From positions 1-20,849 of the forward strand of contig DJGU01000083.1 in NCBI GenBank assembly GCA_002432795.1: a stretch of 20,849 nucleotides of DNA, read 5' to 3'. The notes beneath the pieces are model-generated. The model saw only the letters and a program-made list of their open reading frames with translations. It ran no database searches and was not told the origin of the DNA. A program made the position numbers and the translations under genes. Numbering within the stretch: position 1 is the stretch's first letter; every line of letters begins with the position of its first letter. Below are positions 1-5,681 of this stretch, piece by piece. This DNA comes from Anaerolineaceae bacterium UBA5838 (GTDB lineage Bacteria; Chloroflexota; Anaerolineae; Anaerolineales; Anaerolineaceae).

Positions 1-259
1 CCGAAATTCTATCAGAGACCCGACATTGTGCCCTCTGGGTATAGCGCATCTGCCCTATTAGCGAAGCGGAAAGGGTTCAATCCGGCTTTTTGATGCGTTA
101 CCCATAGGTCCGAATGAGACCGCTCCAGACCCTTTATTGGATATTCACTCCTCGCGGGCTTACTCCGACATATCTCTCGAATCACACGAACCTTAACCGC
201 TCCGTGGAAATATTGCAACCAACAATCGGCGGAATGGCTCAACCTCACAAGAATTTCAT

Positions 260-283
260 GTAGGGTTGACGCCTGCGTTAACC
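260..283 (+). repeat. REP-like element D (GTAG + hairpin)
   Basis: GTAG at 260-263 is followed by arms GGTTGACG (264-271) and CGTTAACC (276-283) around the loop CCTG, with one G-T wobble. It faces element E across a 10-bp spacer. Confidence 0.6.
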
Positions 284-293
284 AAGAAGTTGT

Positions 294-317
294 GGAACAG
301 GCAGTCCAGTTCCCTAC
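294..317 (-). repeat. REP-like element E (GTAG + hairpin), facing D
   Basis: Read on the minus strand, GTAG (317-314) is followed by arms GGAACTGG and CCTGTTCC around a 4-nt loop, with one A-A mismatch. Together with 260-283 it forms a BIME-like inverted pair with GTAG/CTAC at the outer ends. Confidence 0.5.
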
Positions 318-412
318 GGCGGCCGTGTATCAAATAAGCCTTGGATGGTCTACAGCCCGCCTCGACCGAAACGGCTAACCAATGGGGATACTTCGACAAT
401 GATTTTCTTGCG

Positions 413-438
413 GTAGGGGCAGACCCCTGTGTCTGCCC
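413..438 (+). repeat. REP-like element A, copy 1
   Basis: GTAG (413-416), then a perfect 8-bp stem GGGCAGAC (417-424) / GTCTGCCC (431-438) with loop CCCTGT. It pairs with the opposite-strand element at 453-478 across a 14-bp spacer. Confidence 0.75.
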
Positions 439-452
439 GGGGAATGGACATA

Positions 453-478
453 GGGTAACCACGGGGGGTTACCCCTAC
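453..478 (-). repeat. REP-like element B, copy 1, facing A1
   Basis: On the minus strand: GTAG (478-475), arms GGGTAACC and GGTTACCC (a perfect 8-bp stem) and loop CCCCGT. It has the same length (26 bp), head and loop as the A2 element at 682-707, but a different stem core. Confidence 0.75.
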
Positions 479-500
479 AAGGGTGTTCATGCGGTAGAAT

Positions 501-547
501 GTAGGCCGGACATCGTGCCCTTTGGGTATTGCGTTTTTCAATCCATC
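501..547 (+). repeat. REP-like element C, copy 1, interrupted by 18 bp
   Basis: GTAG (501-504) is followed by GCCGGA (505-510). Then comes an 18-bp stretch (511-528) that is absent from the second copy. The remainder of the element follows: TTG, the loop CGTTTTT and an imperfect 3' arm CAATCCATC (539-547). The insertion and the altered 3' arm should weaken the long stem seen in copy 2. Confidence 0.6.
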
Positions 548-556
548 TCTTTTAAC

Positions 557-581
557 AGGTAACCACGGGGGTTACCCCTAC
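557..581 (-). repeat. REP-like element B, copy 2
   Basis: On the minus strand: GTAG (581-578), arms GGGTAACC / GGTTACCT and the 5-nt loop CCCGT. The final base breaks the terminal pair. It faces C1 across 9 bp. Confidence 0.7.
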
Positions 582-603
582 AAGGATATTCATCCGGTAG
601 AAT

Positions 604-632
604 GTAGGCCGGATTGCGTTTTTCAATCCGGC
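604..632 (+). repeat. REP-like element C, copy 2
   Basis: GTAG (604-607) and a perfect 9-bp stem GCCGGATTG (608-616) / CAATCCGGC (624-632) with loop CGTTTTT. It faces the B3 element across a 9-bp spacer. Confidence 0.75.
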
Positions 633-641
633 TCTTTTAAC

Positions 642-666
642 GGGTAACCACGGGGGTTACCCTTAC
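642..666 (-). repeat. REP-like element B, copy 3
   Basis: On the minus strand the head reads GTAA (666-663), a one-base change from GTAG. Perfect 8-bp arms GGGTAACC / GGTTACCC follow, with loop CCCGT. Confidence 0.7.
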
Positions 667-681
667 AAGGATATTCACCCG

Positions 682-707
682 GTAGGGGCAGACCCCCGTG
701 TCTGCCC
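682..707 (+). repeat. REP-like element A, copy 2
   Basis: GTAG (682-685), a perfect 8-bp stem GGGCAGAC (686-693) / GTCTGCCC (700-707) and loop CCCCGT, the same loop as B1. It begins the sequence downstream of cdsA on the minus strand and could stall or protect that transcript end. There is no clear U-tract. Confidence 0.75.
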
Positions 708-727
708 AATAACATTCTAAAAAATTT

Positions 728-1540
728 TTACGAACCAAAAAACATGAAAAAATAATACCCCACTGCCATCGCCCAAAGCATCGAATCCAGGCGGTCCAAC
801 ACACCGCCGTGACCCGGGATCAGGCTGCCGGTATCCTTCACCGCCAGTGTGCGTTTGATCAGGCTCATCAGTGTGTCCCCAAAGAACGCCGTGGGACCCA
901 GGATAAGCCCCAAACCTGCGCCATTGAGCATCCCCAGCTCCGGCAAGGGCGTGCGCAGGATCCAGCCAATCAACACACCCGAAAGCAGCCCCACCAATGT
1001 GCCGCCTATCAAACCTTCAAGGGTCTTATTTGGGCTGAGCCTGGGCAGGATTTTGCGTTTTCCAAACCGAGTGCCGATCAAATAGGCTCCAGCATCCACC
1101 AGCCACACCAGCGCGATCGTTACCAGCAGCCAAAGGTTTCCATGCGGCTGGCTTTGATTGAGCGAGACGCCATACGCCCCCAATACGCCAATGAAGAACA
1201 CGCCAAAAACCTGCAGCCCCAGGCTTATAAAGGCTTTGTCATCCCCATGCTCGTACTGCCAGAGGCTATAAGCGCCTAACAAGACCAGAATCAGCGTCCA
1301 AGCCAGCGGTTCCACCCAGGCAGTCAGGAACATACGCGGCAAAACCAGTGCGGCAATCGCAATAATCATCAGGGGGTATGCTACCTTATAGCCTGAGTTT
1401 TGGAGCATGCGAGAGAACTCAAAGCCCGCAATTGCCAGGATAATGAGCAAGAATAAATCGAACGCAGTCCCCCCAAGCCATGCCAGACCCAAAAAAAGGG
1501 GCACGAAAATCAAGGCTGAGAGTGCACGCTCGCGCAGCAT
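728..1540 (-). CDS. cdsA: Phosphatidate cytidylyltransferase (CDP-diacylglycerol synthase)
   Basis: This integral membrane enzyme makes CDP-diacylglycerol from CTP and phosphatidic acid, the branch point to acidic phospholipids. The 270-residue product is almost entirely hydrophobic helices. It ends with the CdsA signature at residues 226-253: S226, the K229-R230 pair, K235-D236, then IPGHGG and D249-R250-D252. These polar residues bind metal and nucleotide in the family. Length is normal. The ATG shares its A with the TAA stop of uppS (a one-base TAATG overlap at 1540), which indicates translational coupling. It is the last gene of the frr-uppS-cdsA operon, an order common in bacteria. Plain housekeeping; the identification is secure. 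Confidence 0.95.
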   Translation of the reverse strand: MLRERALSALIFVPLFLGLAWLGGTAFDLFLLIILAIAGFEFSRMLQNSGYKVAYPLMIIAIAALVLPRMFLTAWVEPLAWTLILVLLGAYSLWQYEHGDDKAFISLGLQVFGVFFIGVLGAYGVSLNQSQPHGNLWLLVTIALVWLVDAGAYLIGTRFGKRKILPRLSPNKTLEGLIGGTLVGLLSGVLIGWILRTPLPELGMLNGAGLGLILGPTAFFGDTLMSLIKRTLAVKDTGSLIPGHGGVLDRLDSMLWAMAVGYYFFMFFGS

Positions 1541-2250
1541 TACTTCTTGCTCAGTCCGCCAAAGCGGCGGTCGCGGTTGGAGAAGTCTTCAAGCACCTCG
1601 GCCAGGGTGGCTTCGTCAAAGTCGGGCCAGAATACTTGCGGGAAAGCCCACTCACTGTAGACGCTCTGCCAGGTGAGGAAATTGCTGGTACGCAGCTCGC
1701 CTGAAGTACGGATGATCAGGTCAGGGTCCGGGATGCCAACCGTAAACATGTTTTCAGAAAGAGTTTGCTGGGTTATCTCCTCAGCCGGGATGCCAGCCTC
1801 GACGATCTTGCGTACGGCGGTCACAATCTCGTCTCGCCCGCCGTAACTGAAGGCAAGGATAACGTCAATCCGGGTGTTGTTTTTGGTCAGCTCAATCGCG
1901 TTTTCGATTTTTTGGCGTAATTGGGGTTCGAGATGCTCAAGATGACCGATGTGAAGCAAACGTGCGCCTTCCTTATGCAGTTCCGGGGTTTCCGTTTCAA
2001 TAAATTCACCCAGAAGACCCATCAAACCGCCGACTTCTTCTTCGGGGCGGCTCCAGTTTTCAGTGGAGAAGGCATAGAAAGTCAGGTGTTTGATGCCGGC
2101 ATTGGCGGCAGCACGAATGATGCGGCGCAAATTTCTCGTTCCGGCGCGGTGCCCGGCCAGGCGCGGTAAACCGCGCGCTTTTGCCCAGCGACCGTTCCCA
2201 TCCATGATGATGCCGACATGTTCCGGCACGCGTCTGATTGTTTCGGACAT
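1540..2250 (-). CDS. uppS: Isoprenyl (undecaprenyl) diphosphate synthase
   Basis: This soluble cis-prenyltransferase condenses isopentenyl diphosphate units onto farnesyl diphosphate to make the C55 lipid carrier for wall glycans. The 236-residue protein has the family landmarks: MDGNGRWA at residues 16-23 with catalytic Asp17, the GHR region at 33-35, FSTENWSRP at 61-69, and R181-TSGELR187-SN with Glu200 further on, matching the pyrophosphate-binding and Mg-binding residues. The start lies 2 bp after the frr stop. An AAGG directly abuts the ATG and a GGA lies about 9 nt upstream, so coupling to frr translation is likely. The exact chain length of the product cannot be read from sequence. Confidence 0.95.
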   Translation of the reverse strand: MSETIRRVPEHVGIIMDGNGRWAKARGLPRLAGHRAGTRNLRRIIRAAANAGIKHLTFYAFSTENWSRPEEEVGGLMGLLGEFIETETPELHKEGARLLHIGHLEHLEPQLRQKIENAIELTKNNTRIDVILAFSYGGRDEIVTAVRKIVEAGIPAEEITQQTLSENMFTVGIPDPDLIIRTSGELRTSNFLTWQSVYSEWAFPQVFWPDFDEATLAEVLEDFSNRDRRFGGLSKK

Positions 2251-2252
2251 CC

Positions 2253-2810
2253 TTAAAATTCCATGATCTCTGTTTCTTTACGCTCGCCGATGATATCCAC
2301 CTGAGCTACCATTTCGTTGGTCAGCTCCTGCAAGTCCGATTCTCCTCTTTTGAGTTCGTCCTCAGAGATCATTTTCTCCTTTTCAAATTCACGCATGTCT
2401 TTCAGGCTGTCACGCCGGATGTTCCGGATGGCAACACGGCAATCTTCAAGGCGTGAATGTACCATTTTTACCAGGTCGCGCCGGCGCTCTTCTGTCAGCG
2501 GAGGCAGGTTGAGGCGGATCACCTTGCCATCACTGTTGGGGGTAAGGCCCAGATCCGAAGCCTGAATGGCGCGCTCGATGGCTTTAAGCGATGAGGAATC
2601 AAAGGGGCGGATGAGCAGCTGACGGGATTCTGGAACACTGATGCTGGCAAGCTGGATCAATGAGAGGCTGGAGCCATAATACTCAACCTGCAGTCTTTCG
2701 ATCAATGCGGGTGAGGCCCGCCCAGTTCGGATCGCCATCAGATCATCTTCCAACACGTCCAACGCGCCTCGCATGCGCTGTTTGGACTCTCTTAACAGTT
2801 CATCAATCAT
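2253..2810 (-). CDS. frr: Ribosome recycling factor
   Basis: Together with EF-G this protein splits post-termination ribosomes. I place the start at the ATG at 2810, giving 185 residues (the usual length) beginning MIDELLRESKQRM. An in-frame ATG 33 bp upstream would add 11 atypical residues, whereas the 2810 ATG has a strong Shine-Dalgarno sequence AAGGAGGT about 4-5 nt before it. The typical RRF core is visible: RTGRASPALIERLQVEYYG, then SVPESRQLLIRPFD, LNLPPLTEERRRDLVK and a C-terminal charged helix. It is the first gene of the frr-uppS-cdsA operon. The usual tsf-pyrH partners are not upstream; a divergent SAM-riboswitch/metK unit is there instead. A 16-bp palindrome overlaps the ribosome-binding site (see separate entry). 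Confidence 0.95.
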   Translation of the reverse strand: MIDELLRESKQRMRGALDVLEDDLMAIRTGRASPALIERLQVEYYGSSLSLIQLASISVPESRQLLIRPFDSSSLKAIERAIQASDLGLTPNSDGKVIRLNLPPLTEERRRDLVKMVHSRLEDCRVAIRNIRRDSLKDMREFEKEKMISEDELKRGESDLQELTNEMVAQVDIIGERKETEIMEF

Positions 2811-2818
2811 GTTGACCT

Positions 2819-2834
2819 CCTTGTTCGAACAAGG
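2819..2834 (-). promoter_or_regulatory. Perfect palindrome overlapping the frr ribosome-binding site
   Basis: CCTTGTTCGAACAAGG is a perfect 16-bp palindrome. On the minus strand its 3' half supplies the AAGG of the AAGGAGGT Shine-Dalgarno of frr. As RNA it could form a 5-6 bp hairpin that hides the ribosome-binding site. As DNA it could be an operator. Both roles are inference. Confidence 0.45.
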
Positions 2835-2893
2835 CTTAAGCATAACCTATTTTTATTCAAAGTGGGAATAAAGCCTTCGGCAAAACGAGAGAC

Positions 2894-2922
2894 AATATAG
2901 GATTAGTTGCGGTGGGATGTAA
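2894..2922 (-). promoter_or_regulatory. Candidate sigma-70 promoter for frr-uppS-cdsA
   Basis: On the minus strand, TTACAT (2922-2917) lies 17 bp before TATATT (2899-2894). The -35 box falls inside a small palindrome (2912-2928, GTGGGAT-GTA-ATCCCAC). The match is moderate, and other AT-rich -10 candidates lie nearby. Confidence 0.3.
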
Positions 2923-2984
2923 TCCCACTGTACGGATCGATTTTGGTCTACCGGGCGATTGTGCCGGGTTTGAATAAATCACAC

Positions 2985-3013
2985 TTGCCTGCCTTAATTG
3001 CTTGTGGTATAAC
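2985..3013 (+). promoter_or_regulatory. Sigma-70 promoter for the metK leader
   Basis: TTGCCT (2985-2990), a 17-bp spacer, then TATAAC (3008-3013) preceded by TGG, an extended -10. Transcription would begin near 3020, about 20 nt before the SAM-I aptamer. Confidence 0.65.
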
Positions 3014-3038
3014 ACATCTAATTACATAGCCCTTGCGG

Positions 3039-3186
<148 letters not shown>

Positions 3187-3209
3187 CGTAACCTGAGGAG
3201 GTTAACAAT

Positions 3210-4445
3210 ATGACAACAACTTTTATGCAATCACCCAAGTACCTGTTCACATCCGAATCGGTCACTGAAGGTCACCCAGACAAAATGTGCGACCAGATCA
3301 GCGACGCGATCCTGGATGCCATGATCAAGGAAGACAAAGCCAGCCGGGTAGCCTGCGAAACTGCCATCAAGACCGGCTTTGTTCTGACCTATGGCGAAGT
3401 GACCACCAAAACCTATGTTGACATTGACGCGCTCGTGCGCGAAGTGGTAAACGGCATCGGCTATGATCGCGGCAAGAAGGGCTTCGACGGCTCCACCTGC
3501 GGCGTACTGGTGGCGCTCGCCAATCAGAGCGCGGACATTTCCCGCGGTGTGGATCAGAATGGCGTGAAGGAAGCAGTTGAATACAACGAAGCCTTCATCG
3601 AAGCCGGCGGTGCTGGCGACCAGGGCATGATGTTTGGTTTTGCCTGCAACGAAACTGAAACCCTGATGCCGATGCCCATCTATTATGCCCACAAGTTGAC
3701 CCGCCGTATGGCTGAGGTCCGCAAAAATGGCACCATTCCCTGGATGTACCCCGATGGAAAGAGCCAGGTAACGGTGGAATATCATTACGGCAAGCCCGTT
3801 CGCATCCATACAATTGTTGTCAGCAGTCAGCATGCTGACCAGCTGGATCACGAAGAAGTCAGCCACGATCGCATCGAGGCAGACATTCGAGAACATGTGA
3901 TCAAGGCTGTCATTCCCGCGGAACTATTGGACGAGGACACCAAAGTCTACGTCAATCCGACCGGTCGCTTTGTGATCGGTGGACCAATGGGCGATGCCGG
4001 TATGACCGGACGCAAGATCATCGTGGACACTTACGGCGGCATGGGGCGGCATGGCGGCGGTGCCTTCAGCGGCAAAGATCCGACAAAAGTAGACCGCTCC
4101 GCAGCCTATGCAGCCCGTTGGGTGGCGAAGAACGTGGTGGCAGCCGGATTGGCTGAACGCTGCGAGGTACAGGTTTCGTATGCCATTGGCGTTGCTCAGC
4201 CTCTGAGCATCAACGTGGAAACTTTTGGCACTGGTGCCGTGGAAGACGAAAAAATCACCCGGGCGATCGCCAAGATCTTTGACCTGCGCCCGCGCGCCAT
4301 CATCCATGACCTCGATCTTCTGCGCCCAATCTATCGCCAACTGGCTGCTTATGGGCATTTCGGTCGCGACGATCTGGACCTGACCTGGGAAAGAACCGAC
4401 CGAGCCGACGCGCTCAAAGAAGCCGTCAGCCTTCTGACTGAATAA
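3210..4445 (+). CDS. metK: S-adenosylmethionine synthetase
   Basis: This cytosolic enzyme makes S-adenosylmethionine from ATP and methionine, releasing phosphate and pyrophosphate. Of 411 residues, the diagnostic blocks are FTSESVTEGHPDK at 13-25 (His22 is the ATP-phosphate contact in the family), GAGDQGMMFGFA at 134-145, GRFVIGGPMGDAGMTGRK at 252-269 and the P-loop-like GGGAFSGKDPTKVDR at 282-296. Length is close to the usual bacterial range. The start has AGGAGGT 7 nt upstream. It is transcribed alone under a SAM-I riboswitch and ends at its own terminator. Nothing is missing from the active site. Confidence 0.97.
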   Translation: MTTTFMQSPKYLFTSESVTEGHPDKMCDQISDAILDAMIKEDKASRVACETAIKTGFVLTYGEVTTKTYVDIDALVREVVNGIGYDRGKKGFDGSTCGVLVALANQSADISRGVDQNGVKEAVEYNEAFIEAGGAGDQGMMFGFACNETETLMPMPIYYAHKLTRRMAEVRKNGTIPWMYPDGKSQVTVEYHYGKPVRIHTIVVSSQHADQLDHEEVSHDRIEADIREHVIKAVIPAELLDEDTKVYVNPTGRFVIGGPMGDAGMTGRKIIVDTYGGMGRHGGGAFSGKDPTKVDRSAAYAARWVAKNVVAAGLAERCEVQVSYAIGVAQPLSINVETFGTGAVEDEKITRAIAKIFDLRPRAIIHDLDLLRPIYRQLAAYGHFGRDDLDLTWERTDRADALKEAVSLLTE

Positions 4446-4470
4446 CCAAACCCTTTATAAATTCACCTCA

Positions 4471-4504
4471 AAAAGAAGCAGACTTGTTTGTCTGCTTCTT
4501 TTTT
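4471..4504 (+). terminator. Intrinsic terminator after metK
   Basis: An 11-bp perfect stem AAGAAGCAGAC (4473-4483) / GTCTGCTTCTT (4490-4500) with a 6-nt loop. It is preceded by A-rich and followed by T-rich sequence. Confidence 0.9.
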
Positions 4505-4528
4505 GTACAAACTCACCCAACAATTAAC

Positions 4529-4558
4529 TTGATATTTCAGGTGCAAAAAGAATACTAT
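4529..4558 (+). promoter_or_regulatory. Promoter of the sortase gene, suggesting a leaderless mRNA
   Basis: TTGATA (4529-4534), an 18-bp spacer, then TACTAT (4553-4558). The ATG of the sortase gene begins at 4568, nine bases after the -10 box, so the start point would fall at or within a few nt of the ATG. No Shine-Dalgarno sequence is present in front of this start, which fits a leaderless transcript. Confidence 0.5.
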
Positions 4559-4567
4559 TCTTAGCAG

Positions 4568-5470
4568 ATGGAACGTAAACAGAAGCTGTTACTGGTAATA
4601 TTGGGCGCGCTTTTTCTGCTCTCAGCCGCATTGACGGTCAGCTTTGGTTTGAAATATGTCGGAGGAACGCAAGTCCCTCAGAATGAGATGACCCGGCAGG
4701 CTGACAGCGTGGCCACATTCATGGCGAATTATTACCAAACTGCCACCGCTCAACCAAGCCCCACCCCGAGCCCTACCCCGACCAGCGCGCCAAGCCTCGC
4801 AGCACCCAAACTGCTGCCGCCGACCGCCACCACGGCACCAACACCCACACCTAATCCACATGCTGAGGAGCTGCAGCAAGCGCTTTCCTTGGTAGAAATC
4901 GACTTCCCCGCCTGGCAAAGCCTGAATTCAGATGTGCAGGCATGGATCCACAATGAGGCTATTCGCGTTGACCATCCAGTTTTGAAATCCCCGGATAACG
5001 AATACTACCTGACCCGCGATCTTGATTTATCCTACAAAGCCATGGGATCGATCTTTTTTGACTTTCGCAACAATAGCGACTTCAGCGATCCGAACACCAT
5101 CATTTATGGACACAATTTTGACAACGGGCTGATGTTCAGTAACCTGGTCTGGTACAAGAGCCAGCAGTTTTATGAGCAGAACCCCTTCTATTATCTGTAC
5201 ACACCAGAGCAAGTCTACCGCGTGGACATTGCTGCTGGCATTGTGGTGAGCGAAACGGATACCACCTACCTGGTTGTCGATTTCAGCTCTGACCTCGAGT
5301 TCAGCAGCCTGATCCAAGCAATCGAAAAGAATTCTGTGATCGAAACTGAAATTGAACTTACACCCGGAGATCAGCTGGTTACGCTCTACACCTGCACGAA
5401 CGACTGGCAAGGACAGCGCTTTGTTGTGATTGGCAAGCTAACCCCATTAGGCCTCTTTGCAGGTCGATAA
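4568..5470 (+). CDS. Class B-like sortase (membrane-anchored transpeptidase)
   Basis: Sortases cut a C-terminal sorting motif on exported proteins and join them to the cell envelope. The 300-residue product has an N-terminal membrane span (about residues 7-30), a Pro/Thr-rich linker (about 60-98) and a sortase fold from about 118. Active-site residues are all present: His182 in YGHN, Cys276 in TLYTC and Arg284 in GQRFVV. The blocks DVQAWI, DNEYYL, GSIFFDFRN and the ending TLYTC-TNDWQGQR resemble class B rather than class A or E; the class is an inference. The long Pro/Thr spacer would hold the domain well away from the membrane. The next gene encodes a protein with a VPNTG motif, the likely substrate. 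The ATG lacks a Shine-Dalgarno. Confidence 0.88.
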   Translation: MERKQKLLLVILGALFLLSAALTVSFGLKYVGGTQVPQNEMTRQADSVATFMANYYQTATAQPSPTPSPTPTSAPSLAAPKLLPPTATTAPTPTPNPHAEELQQALSLVEIDFPAWQSLNSDVQAWIHNEAIRVDHPVLKSPDNEYYLTRDLDLSYKAMGSIFFDFRNNSDFSDPNTIIYGHNFDNGLMFSNLVWYKSQQFYEQNPFYYLYTPEQVYRVDIAAGIVVSETDTTYLVVDFSSDLEFSSLIQAIEKNSVIETEIELTPGDQLVTLYTCTNDWQGQRFVVIGKLTPLGLFAGR

Positions 5471-5614
5471 TATCCGGAGATAAAAGGCAATAAAACAGAT
5501 CAAGCAAAGATTTTTGCTTCAACATCACTTGCTCTGTCCTCATCTACAAGATCATAAACGCTCAACACAATATCTCCACCCCGCAGATATCTACATACCT
5601 TGTACAATTTCTCG

Positions 5615-5641
5615 ATATTAATACCAACTAGGTATTAATAT
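5615..5641. promoter_or_regulatory. 27-bp palindrome upstream of the sortase substrate gene
   Basis: Perfect 11-bp inverted repeat ATATTAATACC (5615-5625) / GGTATTAATAT (5631-5641) with a 5-bp spacer. It overlaps a weak candidate promoter (TTAATA at 5618-5623, 17 bp, TATAGA at 5641-5646) for the gene at 5682. The position fits an operator for a dimeric regulator; this is inference. Confidence 0.5.
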
Positions 5642-5681
5642 ATAGATCTCTTACGCTTTTTATAGATAGAAAGGTTGTACT

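Larger units (their letters stand above)
1..727. other. Non-coding repeat-rich region with a REP/BIME-like cluster
   Basis: I see no credible gene here. The short open frames on both strands match no family I recognise and run straight through palindromic repeats. From 260 to 707 the region is dominated by nine GTAG-plus-hairpin elements, listed separately. They are mostly arranged in facing pairs with GTAG outermost (260-317, 413-478, 501-581, 604-666) plus a final single element (682-707). The 22-bp spacer at 479-500 recurs at 582-603 and in shortened form at 667-681. Positions 22-46 resemble 509-533 at 22 of 25 positions, so the left part probably holds decayed copies. The region lies just downstream of cdsA (minus strand), so its hairpins would be in the 3' part of that transcript if there is read-through. 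Confidence 0.8.

Noticed and set aside
12..562. Several short open frames on both strands in the first 560 bases
   Set aside because: They resemble no family I know. They cross REP-like hairpins and differ between strands only as shadows of the repeats.
413..707. Regularly spaced repeats that might suggest a CRISPR array
   Set aside because: Elements alternate in strand and belong to several families. They are separated by conserved rather than unique spacers, and no cas gene is present.
2912..2928. Palindrome GTGGGAT-GTA-ATCCCAC as another REP copy
   Set aside because: The flanking tetranucleotide is not GTAG on either strand and there is no partner, so it was not added to the REP set. It may be a decayed copy.
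3231..3896. 221-codon open frame antisense to metK
   Set aside because: It lies wholly inside metK, which has complete family motifs. This is a shadow frame.
5502..5519. Hairpin AAGCAAA-GATT-TTTGCTT after the sortase gene as a terminator
   Set aside because: The stem is short and AT-rich with no T-tract after it. It is not convincing enough to list.
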